Positions 1 through 11,862 of a stretch of DNA of 64,000 nt are shown piece after piece. The stretch lies in assembly GCA_013397865.1 (NCBI GenBank), contig VZTI01001820.1, positions 1 to 64,000 of the forward strand, in the 5' to 3' direction. The translations under genes were made by a program, and so were the position numbers. The stretch's first letter is position 1. Every line of letters begins with the position of its first letter. The DNA comes from Struthidea cinerea. Taxonomy: Eukaryota > Chordata > Aves > Passeriformes > Corcoracidae. The notes beneath the pieces were generated by a model, which was given only the letters and a program-made list of their open reading frames with translations, was not told the DNA's origin and searched no databases.

Positions 1-2685
1 AAGAATGCTGCAGTTGAAAGTGCGGAAAATGAGAGCTGGCTATAGGAATCTTCCTGATCGGGAATTATGTAACTTTGACATTACTCTGACCCTTTGTAGC
101 ATCTCAGAATGTGTCACTGCTGAACTTCTGGTCATGTTTAATGTACTCTTCTGCATTGACTCAGAAACCCAGGTTCCTCTGTCATTATTCTGCTAGCTGT
201 ATTAATTTCAGTCAGTTGTTTGGCTTGATACTGTTTGCATCTCTACATTATGAATATACATGCAAAGCAGCATAAGATTATTTTGGTGTTACTGTATTCT
301 TTATGTATTTTTCTTTTTTTTTTTTTTTTGGAATATTATCAAATTAACTCAATTATCAAGCATTTTCATTATCCAATGTGTATAAATACCTGCATCGTTT
401 TGAAAGTCTTTTAGATGTTGTGAATTTCAAGGTTTCTTCTCAAAAAAAGAAACTTGATTTTTTCCTTATGTTTTCAAAGCTATTAAAAATGTACCAGGTG
501 CAAAGCATACAGTAAAGCAACTGGATTTTTTATTATTAACCATCTTACGAAAGCTGAAATAAACAAGAATTGTAGAAGAGTTTAAAAAGCAAAACCTAAA
601 GTGTATCTTTGTCTTATTTTATTGTTTTCAACCCTCATTCACTCCCCTAGCTTAAATTTTCCCAATCCTAACATGGGCCCTCATTTTCTTCCAGTGAGAC
701 CTACCTCACACTTTTGAAAGCAGAGCCTACTGATGGAAAAATTTAATGCTACTTATGCTATAGGGATTCAATTCTAGAAGTTCCAGTCTACTTTAAAATG
801 CATTATGATTAAAAACCAGAGCATTGTATTTAGTTTTAAATCTTACTATAGTAAATAATTTTCATACTTGTCAGAAGGCATCTTCTTACATTATGAACGT
901 AACAGCAAAAACTCTGCATTGAAGTCAAACACAATATAGTTTGCTATATTGTATGCTGTCACTCACTACCTGTGACTTTATATACCACCTGAAATTCATT
1001 AGGAGATGACCGTCTTGTCTACTGCTTTGAACACAGTTCCTCTTCAGTTAGTCTCTTCAGGTCAGGCCAAATCATTCTAGGTAAATCTACAGTGAGGATA
1101 GTACTTTGTATTACACAGAAGTTATAAGTGCCTTTGATCAAGCAGGAATCAGAATTTTAGACTGATCTTTTCGTGCAGGGCGTGCTAGTAGTATTAAATC
1201 CTATGGTGTAAGTTAAATTTAGTGTTAAACCTTCTCTGCAAATGATATCTAAGAGAGGTACTTCCACATCTACTCACCAAATTATCCACAAAAAACATTG
1301 TCCTAGAGACTCACTGTTAACATCCCTGGGATTCCAAAGAGAAATGAAACAGAGCAAGAATGGTACACTAGCTGAATTCTAAAGTATTTGTTCTATAGAG
1401 GGGAAATGCTTATGCTTGTTTTGGAAGGGTTTACTAATCACAGAGTGGATTGAATTAAAAAATTTATGTATCTTTTTACATCTCCTTTGTCCAAAGTGGA
1501 GGGAAACTTTTAAGGACTTTTCAGGAAATGTATAGAATAGTTTGAGTTGGAGGAAAACTTTAGACAGACCTAAAACTCACGCCTGCTCTCCTGAAAAGCT
1601 ATATCCTGTTCACAGTGTCGGTGGACAATATCTATCAGGACAGGCTAAACCGATTCTGAGCTCATAAGACTGTCTTAAAAACAACTGGAATCAGAATATA
1701 AATACATCTTACTCAGGAGAAACTGGAGTCCCTCCAGGATTACTGAGCCTGGTGCTGCCAGTGATGTGGACGGACAATGCAGTCAGGATTTAAGACTGAG
1801 ACAAGGCTTAATCCAGGATTTAAATGAAAACATTCCCTGGTCATAGGGTATTCAGATGAAAGATAGCAGATATTTGCTGCCATTCAGGTTTCCCGCTCTG
1901 AAAATGCAATAAAGTCTTTACACAACTCTTCATCTGTGTGTCCCCAGTGCAAGCATAAAAGGGATTTCATCTGTTCAATTCTGGTTATCAAATAAACCAA
2001 TTATTGACAAACCACTCAAATCCCTAGCAGAGAGGAGAATAGCTGACACACCTCACAGAGCAGACAGGCTGCTTTTTTCTCATCTACAATGTTAATTTTG
2101 ACAATTTTGACAACAGCATGTGACTCTGGAAGAAAGAGTCTAACCTTCTTCATGGACAGTTTTAGCAAAGGGGGACACCCTCAATGCAAAGTTTATCAGT
2201 CACCAAAAAAAGAAAAAAGAAATCTTATCCTAGAAAAGACATTAAGTGAATTTGAAGAGCTGTACTGTAGAAAGTCTTTGAGGCCAGTAATCTCCCAATC
2301 TCATCATTTGCAGTGTACATCAATTGTGTATTTCCTAACATGGACTCCCCCAATTTGTTATGACAGACTGAAGTCTGGCAGACAAAATCTGGAAGAGACC
2401 ATGGATTTCATCATGCAGAACACTGTTTCTGGTAATCCCAAACAAGCAGTTTCAGGAAAGTAAAGCCAGTATGGTTCAGAGACTGTTTGAAGGAGATGCA
2501 TAATCTGGAACAGAGCCATATTTTCCTCTTTAATCAAGGGCTCTTACCAATTCCCTGTGAGCCAAACTTCCTGATTTAGGACAAAGTGCAGTGGAAGACA
2601 GATGCTGATCTGAATATAAGTAAGTCAACCATATAAAGACATCTAAGTTATGTTCCTTATGCATGACTGACACTCCAAGCCCTGC
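1..2685. other. Intergenic, nothing recognised
   Basis: AT-rich sequence with a T run near 311-330. The frame at 2089-2463 (124 codons) lacks splice sites, a promoter or recognisable motifs, so I do not call it. Confidence 0.6.
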
Positions 2686-2690
2686 AGCTG
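2686..2690 (+). repeat. Target site duplication AGCTG, left copy
   Basis: A perfect 5-bp match to AGCTG at 3329-3333, directly abutting the TG...CA ends of the LTR between them. Confidence 0.85.
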
Positions 2691-3328
2691 TGTCTTGGGG
2701 TGATTTTATGATAATACTGTATTCCCCTATCGTCTGCTTTATGCCCAGAAATGGGTCCCATAGCTTTAAACTGGGTCTAGGAGAGGGGGGAGAGAAGCCA
2801 GGTGAATTCTTCAGTGTGGTTTGTGTTCAAGGACTCACACACACTCCCCTGCGTTCTCACCGCTGCAGAGCCGAGGGAGCACCTTCCTGCTTTTAGCCAG
2901 CCTGTTAGCTGAGGCAAGAAATTTTCCCATACCGGCACACCGAAATCCTCCGGCAATTTCTTCATCTTCTTCTGGAACTGTTTGGCCTAGCTGTGGTCTG
3001 AGAATCAGATCATTGGACCCCGTGTACCGGCAGGGAGGCTGTGGGGACGCTGCATCCCGGCCTCAGACCTCGGGAGGGGCTGAGCCAGCTAAAGAAAAGA
3101 ACTTTGAATCCACCAGCTTTCTCCGCAGCGAGGAAGTTTATTATCTAACATTACTCATTTTTTTCCTGTGCCTTGCTGGCACTCTGTTTGTTAAATAAAT
3201 AGTTTTTTTCACTTTCATCCAAGAAATTCCTTTTGTATTGGTGGAGGAGGGAGTGCTGAAACCTGTCTTCTGGGGAAGAGATGTTCCTTCCAGTGCATTT
3301 CCCCCTAAACTTATCTCAAACCGAGACA
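2691..3328 (+). mobile_element. Solo LTR, ERVL-like (638 bp)
   Basis: The element starts TGTCTTGGGG and ends CCGAGACA, giving the inverted ends TGTCT/AGACA. It is flanked by the perfect 5-bp target duplication AGCTG (2686-2690 and 3329-3333). An AATAAA polyadenylation signal at 3194-3199 sets the + orientation. The 5-bp duplication and the sequence style match class III (ERVL-type) LTRs abundant in songbird genomes; this family call is from memory. No internal retroviral sequence adjoins it, so it is a solo LTR left by LTR-LTR recombination. Open frames across it are by-products. Confidence 0.88.
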
Positions 3329-4688
3329 AGCTGCAATGTGGGTTTCATGTACAGAGTGACAGCTAGCGGCCTCAGGGGTTGCAGTTGTGAGAGAACTGCA
3401 CCTCACTCAGGGTAGTATGTATCTCAGAAAAGCAGATGTCTTGGAGTCACATGAGACCAAAAGAGTCAGTTTTCTGGTAGGGAAGGATTTGGAGCTGGCC
3501 AACACAGATAGGGTCTGATGTGAAAAGAAAGGAGGAATGAGGGATTGTATAGGGCCACTACAAAAACAAATGTCTCAAACTGGCAATAGAAAACACAGCT
3601 GAGCAGCTGAATGCAAGAAATGAATTGCTCTCTCCAGACTTGCCCGTAGAAATGTCAGGTTTTCTGGTGCTTTTGGTTTTAGCACTCAGCAGAAGAAATG
3701 TCTGTCTTCATCTTTAAATGTCCCAGGTGTGTTCCATAGCTTGAATCCACTACTAGAAACTATGGGAAAACCCCCTGAATTTAAACAAATAGGAGTGGAT
3801 TCCTCACTGCCTTGGGTTGCTGCTTCTGCAGAGGAGGTCACTGAGCAATGCATAAAAAACCTGAGGCTGTGTTGGTTTCAGGCAAGCAATAGCACAGAAA
3901 TAGGAGAAAAAACGAGAGTAAACCCATCCTCAAGATTACATGATATGTAATAGGCACTCTGCAGAAAATAAGGATTACTCCTCCTCATGCACTAACACTG
4001 GATATCACAAACCTGTTTGATCTGGGATGTAATCCAGACTGGCAGCCCCTCTGTGCATCATTTGCTCTTTCCCTGAATCATTTCTCTGAGTGTCCCAGTG
4101 CCCATTCCACAGTACCCATTTGATCACAAGAAATTCATGGCCTGGCCAGACTTGACAATATGAACAAGGACTGATAAGAAGCAAACTAGGATGTTTCAGG
4201 CAAAGGGTTAACTTGGTGTGATAGGGTCTGCCCTGTGAAACTCAAGGGACACAGCTCCACTGGTCATGGCACCGGGGCTGTGCTTGTAGTCTAAAAGCAT
4301 CAAGCTTCCCCATTCGGTTCAGTGGGGAGCTCCCAGTCCCAGAGCCATTTCGCAGCGATGGTGCCACCTGCCTGTGAGCACTTCCCAAGGCTGACACCCC
4401 TGTGCTGTGCGGCTGGGCAGGGCCGAGTGCAGCAGGAAGCCCTCTGCCCATCCTGCCCCGCCTCCAGGGCTGGGTGCAGTGCCTCATGTGCACTGACCAC
4501 AGGAGGTCACTGCAGTACTGCGGTGGCTCAATGTCTTTCAACCGTCTTCAATCCTGGCCCCAGGAGTGCCCTCAAGATCACCCCGTCCCCCAGCTCTCCT
4601 CAGGTGGTCCTCCTTTCTCCCTGGGAGCTGAGCAATGGGCTGCAGGGGACAGATACCAGATAAAACATACTTACTCATTCAGGTTAAT

Positions 4689-4727
4689 TTCCCTTCCCTT
4701 CCCTTCCCTTCCCTTCCCTTCCCTTCC
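4689..4727 (+). repeat. (TTCCC)n pentanucleotide microsatellite
   Basis: Seven to eight uninterrupted TTCCC units. The opposite strand is pure purine (GGGAA)n. Confidence 0.95.
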
Positions 4728-5324
4728 GCCATGCTGGGTGAACTGTCCCTGCTATGTTCCCTGCTTGGCTCCTGCCTTGGCCTGACAGTTCTGCACCTCG
4801 TCCTTGCACCAGCACCGGGCTGGGAGCATGTCAGCGGGGCAGGAGGATGATGAAATGTCAGCTTCAGGAAAGAGAGTTCCTGAAAAATTTCAGCAGCCAG
4901 CAGCCTGCTTTGTTTCCCTTTCCCCCTTTTTTCTTTCCATAAGGCTCATTTGCTGTTTTTAATTGCCACGTTTATTTGTTGCTGAAGCCTTGGCAGCACT
5001 TTATCTGATGGCTCAAGTTTGCGGTAACAGTCATGACTGCAGTAGCCAGATGAAGAGTGAATACTGAAATGCTGGCTTGGGTCAGAAATGTCAAAACCAG
5101 GGAAGCAAAACCAAAATTGGAGCCTGACAGAGGCTTACAACTATGAAACCTCTAAGTGAAAGCAGTTAGCTCTGGACAGTGTGTAGAAAAGTAGGAGAGA
5201 TTTGTTTGAGGATTTCTATTTCTGTTTACCCTATTGATCAAACTCAAAGAAAACATGCTAAGAGATAATCCAAAGCAGGATGCATCCTCCCAAAACTTCT
5301 CTTGGCAAACACTTGTTTAGCCTG

Positions 5325-5425
5325 ATCCTTGAACTATTCCAGCAATGACAATTCCACAGCACTCTTAAGTAACCTGCTTCAGTGCTTTGTTACACTTAGT
5401 GTAAAGAAAGCTTTTCCTGATGCAT
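5325..5425 (-). mobile_element. Old, diverged CR1 fragment
   Basis: The order ATTCCAGCAATGACAATTCC, AACCTGCTTCAGTGCTTTG and GTAAAGAAAGCTTTTCCTGA follows the reverse-complement CR1 3' UTR (small spot, time, standard CR1 spacing) with heavy divergence. It is older than the other CR1 copies in the window. Confidence 0.6.
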
Positions 5426-7675
5426 TGCACTACTTCTTGATACTTCCCTCTTTGCTGTATTTCTGTCTGTTCTAGTGAAATATTTTGGTTCTTTCTTTAT
5501 GTGGCTCTTCTGAAGCTCTGAAGCTCTTTTTCTGGTTTCTTAAAACTTTGAGGCAACTTGGTTTGTTTCGTATTCATCATTTGCTCATGACTCAGTTCCA
5601 AAATATGTTTCTATTTCCCAGAATTTTTTCACTGATATACATTCATTATGAAACTATTCGGGTTGCATATTTTTAAAGCTGCTCATTGATATAAATATTC
5701 TGCTATGAACTGGAGGCAGCTGTCTGTGAACCACATTGATAAAATTAATACAGTAAAAATTATCATGTAAGAATTGACCTTGGCTGTTACACAGTCTGCA
5801 CATGCTTACACTTTTCCCTAGTGACTTTCCTGATATTAGTTATAAATTCAGGGCTGGGTTAATGTTTTGGCAAAATATTCAGAGATTCCCAACTTCGCCG
5901 ACTAATGAGCACCAAAACCAGATGTTCCTCCTGACATTTCAAAGAAGTAGCAAATACACTTACTGCACAATTAGCAAAAGCAACAGAAATCAGTATTTTT
6001 TAACTGTACGGCAGACAAAAAAAAAAAAGAAAAGGTGGGAGAGGACCTGTCTTCTTTTACCCAATGACAAGGTGAAATTTTTAGAATTTCCTCTTTTTCT
6101 GAAAAGCAGAGCAAAACAATCCCTTTGGCAATAAGTGAGAAAAAAAGAGAGACCACTGGTTCTCTTCCCTGCAGTCAGCTCACAAAGAAAAACAGAAGAC
6201 ATTCATGGAAAAGTTCTAAACATCCTACTTTCTGATGGTCATGGAAATACCTGGAATTTGCTTATGGTGAGGACAGAAGTCTAGTTTCACATAGAAGGAG
6301 GAGTGCATCATGACCTTAGATGTACAGTTAATGGCTTTGATTCTTCTGCTTTGAAGGAAAGGACCTAAATCATTGCCAAGTTAAACTGAAATCAGAGGAC
6401 TTTCCACATCAGTTCATCAAGGAATGAACATGCTGCTGTCTGCTAGAGGCTGCTGGGTCCAGCACAGGGAGGAAACATCCATTTTTTTCTCATCCTTCCA
6501 GCTTTAAAATGACTCTGTAAGCAACACTTTTAACCAATTGCTACTTAAAATTTCCATCACGTAAGCCTGTGGGTTGAGTATTCTTTTGGCTTCTTGTTAT
6601 TGTCAGTCCTAATCCTGCCATATTGTTAAGGGCTCCACAGTGTTATTAAGCACTGTGCCAATACCTCTCAAAAGCTACAACTCTCAGCTTTCCAAACACA
6701 GTGGTAAATTTTTAAGTAATGTTTTCAGTCATGCCAAAGTGACTTGGGGCCCTAAGCCAGAAATGACTTAAAGATGTATGTTTGTACTGGCAAAAGCATT
6801 TATTGCTTCATTCAGCCTCACTGAGTGTCTGCCTGTGCTTCTACATGCCAAAGGGCAAGAGACAAGGAGATACATCCTTGCAAAGCTTTCGGTTCATCCT
6901 TCTTTCAGCGTGCTGCTGAGTTACTTTGCATACATGGGGGAAGCCAAGTGGCAAGAATAGTGTTAGAAATACACACACATATCTGTCTCTCCCTGACAGG
7001 AACACTCAATTCTTTTTAAGATTTACAGTGAGAAGAGCAAATGTTTTGGGACAATGACTTCTGGCTTTTCCCTGCCTAGTTCCTGGTGCCTAAGTCATTT
7101 ATTTACAGAGCAGATCTCTCAAAGCTGACAGATCCTGATCGCACTAAGCCGAAGAAATAAATGCACTTTCCTGCCAGCTAAGGAGATATTTCCCAGATAA
7201 TCCAGTCTACTGGCAGGACAGTGTCTCTCAAGAATTGTTTCCCAAAGACATTCCAGCAGATTCCATGCAGGAACTTGCATGAGCTCCAGGTGGCAGCTGA
7301 GACAGGGCAAATCATCACCATCAGAGTCACATTGTGAGCTAATAGCCTCACAGAGCTGGTGCCCCAGGGCCGACACAGAGAGGTTCCGCTGGGTGTGGGG
7401 GGATGCTGAGAACAGCAGCTGGAGAAACAGCTCAGCTTCACTGTATTCAAATGTCTCCTCCCATTCCATGCCACAGTGCCTGAAGTCCCCCCAGTATGCT
7501 CCTACCCTAGGAAAGCAAGGTACATCAATATTGCTAGCAAAGGTGCAAGAAGTGGGCTTCTGACACTGTCTTGAGCTATTTTCCAAGAGTAACTGGATCT
7601 GTTTTCCTTCTCAGCTGCACATACTTCAGTGCAAGTTTATGCACAAACATTCACTTAGGAGTAAGAATTTCCTAT

Positions 7676-7729
7676 CTTGACTTAATTAAAGTTACCTTAA
7701 AAAAATAAATCTCCTTAAATTAAGTCAAG
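7676..7729. repeat. Inverted repeat, 12-bp arms
   Basis: CTTGACTTAATT (7676-7687) and AATTAAGTCAAG (7718-7729) are perfect complements around a 30-base spacer. Confidence 0.9.
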
Positions 7730-10700
7730 GGTCTTATTTCTGTCCTCATGTAGCTTTGTACCAGGGTTGCTGGAAGCGTAAATTAGACCAGATGTAGTCA
7801 GTTCAGTACCAGTATGTGTGATGAGGAAATGCCCCCGTGAACTGATCATCTGAGGATTTTGCAATACATTTCTTGTCAGCAGTCACAAGCAGCAAAACAC
7901 TTCAAGGCCTAAGCCACAGTAGCATGGTTGGACAACAGAATCCATAAACAGCTTGCCATGGCCTGTGAGTAAAATAGAAAATGGCTTGTTTAACTTCAGG
8001 CACAAATCCCATCACAGAACTTGACCCAAACCCACAGGAGTTTTTCCTGGGATCAGGGAGAATTCACAGTTTGGGCACCAGTCATGCCAGTGCCTGGCTT
8101 CTTGCCATTACAGTTCACCAGAAAATAATTATAAAAGTCATGTTGGTGATGCTTACAAAGTGCCTGTAAAGACAGATGAAGTAAGGCATTCTGCTCTCTC
8201 TGCTACCTACTTCTGTACACAGAGAGCTGTTATTTCTCAGCCCATTGGCTGCTCATTCTTTTACACAGAAAAAAGAAATTCCAACTCTTAGTCTAAAGAC
8301 AGCAAAAATTCTGGAGAAATGCAGCAATTAATATTTACTAATCTACTAGGAACATTTTTTCTTTGCTGGTCTCCAAAGGAAAGAGAGAGAAGGTAGAAGG
8401 GCCAGCTTCTGAGGCCAGATTTAAAAATCACAATTCTCTTCACATGTCTACATAGGCATTTACGCTAGGAGATATTCCCATGTTTGGTCCTGGAACACCA
8501 TGTGAACAGATATGTGATTTTATACTTACAAATTCAACCCTTACAGATTTCCATTAGGCATGCACACAGAAATGCAAGCCATTTTGAGGTGTAGATGGTA
8601 GAAAAGAAGCAAGCAAATAAGATGTCTATTCATCTCTGACGGGGGAATCACTTTCAAGCCTGTGTTCTGATAAGAGTAATTAGCAGTTAAATACAATGAA
8701 GGGACAGGGAAGATAGGAAAACTTTAATCGCCAGGAAATATACATAACTTGTTGTCATGATTAATATGAAGGTTTCTTTGGGTGATATCTTCAATAGCAG
8801 GGTTATAATACTTATATAAAGACATGTGCCATCTTTTAAGTGTTCTATAATTTAGCAAAGCCCCAGGACCTAGAAGCAGAGAATGATCGATTCCCATTTA
8901 CCTTCATGCATCATTCTGCCTCCTTTGCTGTTCATTAAATTTTGAATTAAGATCAAATTACCTGACTTGCTTGGGGCTAAAGGCACCTCAGCAGTTATAT
9001 TAAGGCTCTCAAAACTAAACAAAACTGTCTGTGTTCCAAGAGGAATGAACAGGAGGCTGAATTAAATAATGACTACAGACTATCTCAAAGTGACTAAATG
9101 TTAAGAAATTATCAATGGCAAATTTTCTGGGCTTCCTTTTAGCTGTTTGAGGAAAAGTTATCCCAGTCCTCTTAGAGAAGAAACTGGTTGTCTGTTGTTT
9201 GGCAGCACTTACTTAGAGGAGACTCCTAGTTGAACATCATGTATTTATTTTCATTTTAAAACCCGTCTTTGTGGAAGGTGGCATTAGATGGTAGTTTCTT
9301 CTCAGACTACCTTAATGCCCTTTTTCTGCCATAACCAATCTCCTTCAGGTTCTCTTCTCATAATTCCTAGATCTCCCTAATGATTCATGCCTTCTCCCAA
9401 AGTCAGAAGGATTTTCCTTTCAAAACTTTCCCTACCATTCTTCAATTAGCTAAATTGTATGGTAACCTCTTGGGATTAAACTAGTCACCAAATTTACAAG
9501 CCAGAAGGCATAAGGTGCTTTTTCACTGTAAAATTGCAATTTTCAGGCAGCTGAAAAGAAATTCTCAGTGTCACACAAAGATCTGAAATTCTGAAAATAG
9601 GAATCTTTCTCTGCTTCAGACATCTCCATCACCCTGCCTTCCTAACTCACCTGATAACGGTGCCATTTGCTGCTCACTTGCAGACTGGCGACCGTGGCAC
9701 CTCAAACATTGCCACTATCACATCTTTGAGCTGAAAGTCAGGAGGCAGAGCTAAGAGAGAGATAAGAAGCAGGAAATATATGTGAAAATTATTTATCCAA
9801 CTAGGTTTCACTTCATTTCCTGGCTTAGGATTTTAGGAGGAAGCTGTGATTCCCAGTCTCATCTGCCCACAGAGAAAGAAAACAGCAATGCCACTGACAG
9901 TACAGCCAGTTTGATTGCCTGCAGGAACTGCTTCCTTGCAGGTGTTTTTCTAGATGTCTGCCAGACTACAGCACTGGCAGGGCCTTCCTTTTGGGCATTA
10001 GTTTATTCTAAATTATGTTCCAAAATGCATATCAAAAAAGAGCTGTGAAAGGGAAAGGCTTCCCTTTACTTTCTTGATGTGGAGGAGAATAATTCCCTTT
10101 CCAGAGTTCTCATTGGTGCTCTTCCTGAGCACTGTTACCTTCTTTCCCCTTTTTTCTCTTGCTCTTTCTAAGGGTCTGGTCAAATCGGCAATACCATCAA
10201 ATGCTTTCTGAGTGTCCATGAATGATATTAGCAGCAAGAATACTTGTGAGGAGAGAGTGGAAATGGTATGGAATAGGATGTAGTAGGATCTATTGTCTCT
10301 GTTTCTGGCACTGGAAAAGAAGGAGTGGCAACAGCAAAGTTTCCTTAACTGGAGATTCCAGAAACATATATATATAGAGAGAAAGCGTTCATATTTAATT
10401 CTGAAAATGGAAGCCAGTCAGAGGACATGGAAGGAAAGAGCATGAGGTAGACAATGTTTTAGATATTTGCATTTTCTTCAAGCACTTCAAATATGTTCTC
10501 ATTAAGGGTACAGTAGAACTTTCCAAATCTGATACTGATTTTTGGACTTGCAAATTAATGTTTCAATATCTATATGACACAGGTTATAGTTTATTAAACA
10601 ACCATTAGTTGTGAACTTCGAGTAGATATTGTTCATGCTTTTATCACATATACCAAGCTATATAATTTTTTTTTTCTTAAGGGTCTGAGTTTCTTTAATT

Positions 10701-10921
10701 GTAAAGAATATGCGTGAATTTCAATTTTTGTAATATAACAGTTTTTTAATACTTACACTGAAAGCTTGAAAGTCAAAATAAAGACATTAATATCAGAAAG
10801 CAAAATTTTGAATAATGATTTTTGATATCGTTTCTGGTGATGCTGGGACTGTAAATGGGAAACCAGGTTTCAAATCAGGTCTTTAAATCCACATCTACCC
10901 CCAAGAGTCTGTGGGTGGTCC

Positions 10922-11376
10922 AGTACAGAATAGAATCACTAAGGTTGGAAAAGACCTCTAAGATCATTGACTTCAACCATTAACCCAGCACTGCCCTGTT
11001 CACGACTAAACCGTGTCCCCAGGTGCCACATCTATGTGTCTTTGTACACCATCAGGAACAGTGATTCCATCACTTCCACGGCTAGCCTGTTCCAGTGCCT
11101 GACCACCCTTTCAGTGAGGACATTGTTCCTTATATCCAATCTAATTTTCCCCTGACGCTACTTGAGGCCGTCTCCTCTTGTCCTACTGCTTGTTACCAGA
11201 AAAGAGGCCGATCCGCACCTGGCTATACCCTTCTTTCAGGTAGTTGTAGAGAGCGGTAAGGTCCCCCCTGAGCCTCCTTTTCTCCAGGATAAACCCCCCC
11301 AGCTCCATCAGATCTTTCTATTTGGATTTATGCTCCAGACCCTTCACCAGCCTCGTTGTCCTTTTCTGGACATGAA
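10922..11376 (-). mobile_element. CR1 LINE 3' fragment
   Basis: This is the reverse complement of the CR1 3' region. It starts with the characteristic AGAATCACTAAGGTTGG and runs through AAGACCTCTAAGATCATTG and the CTCCAGGATAAA segment to about TTTTCTGGACATG. It is 5'-truncated, as usual for CR1, and has no reverse transcriptase frame left. It abuts the GC-rich island. Confidence 0.9.
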
Positions 11377-11419
11377 AACATCGTATATAATTATTCTGCA
11401 TATAAAGTCCTTTAGCAGT

Positions 11420-11800
11420 GAGTTTGTCCACTCAAAAGTCGGAAGGCCCTTTCCGACAACATCCCCTGAATCCGCGCTCGCCTTCCCGGCGCAATCCGGG
11501 AGCAATCCGGGCGCATTCCCGGCGCAATCCCGGCGCATTCCCGGCGCTCCCGTCGGGCAGCCCGGAGCTGCAGTACCGGCAGCGCGCGGCAGGGGGCGCG
11601 CGCAGGACGCGCTCGCCGCCTCGGCATTCCCAGCGCCCATCCCGGCGGGACAGCGGCGGCCGGGAGGGGCCGGGCACAAGGGCGAGCACAGGCGAGGATG
11701 TTCATTCGCCGGGTTCAGTGTCGGCCACGCTGAGGATCACGATCAGCGCTGATGGTGTTGGGAGCACGTTTCGCTGCCGCTCAGGAGACCTGTCAGTTTT
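11420..11800. promoter_or_regulatory. Isolated CpG-rich island
   Basis: A very GC- and CpG-rich block in otherwise AT-rich intergenic DNA. It contains an 11-bp minisatellite and a CTCF-like core CAGGGGGCGC at 11590-11599. No splice-linked coding frame starts in it. It could be a promoter of an unannotated non-coding transcript, an insulator, or just GC-rich minisatellite sequence. The open frames on both strands reflect the lack of A/T-rich stop codons. Confidence 0.5.
11489..11552 (+). repeat. 11-bp GC-rich minisatellite, about 6 copies
   Basis: Units at 11489, 11500, 11511, 11522, 11533 and a partial one at 11544 follow GCGCAWTCCCG with small variations. Confidence 0.9.
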
Positions 11801-11804
11801 ACTT

Positions 11805-11862
11805 TGGGCTTGATGATCTTAGAGGTCTTTTCCAGCCTAAATTATTCCGTGATTCTGTAGCA
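11805..11862 (+). mobile_element. CR1 LINE 3' tip
   Basis: GATGATCTTAGAGGTCTTTT, then CCAGCCTAAATTATTCCGTGA: the last roughly 55 bases of a CR1 element in + orientation. It is opposite in direction to the CR1 at 10922-11376, so the GC island sits between two inverted CR1 ends. Confidence 0.8.

Larger units (their letters stand above)
3334..10921. other. Intergenic, only simple repeats and one old CR1 piece
   Basis: Apart from the TTCCC repeat, the diverged CR1 at 5325-5425 and the inverted repeat at 7676-7729, I see no gene, RNA or element. A 155-codon - strand frame at 7119-7586 has no family likeness. Confidence 0.6.

Noticed and set aside
2821..3198. 125-codon + strand frame
   Set aside because: Lies entirely inside the ERVL-like LTR, which is non-coding.
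7119..7586. 155-codon - strand open frame
   Set aside because: No recognisable domain, splice context or promoter. Its length is within chance for a moderately GC-rich patch.
11162..11752. 196-codon + strand open frame
   Set aside because: It spans the reverse strand of a CR1 fragment and the GC-rich minisatellite island. It is open because of composition, not selection.
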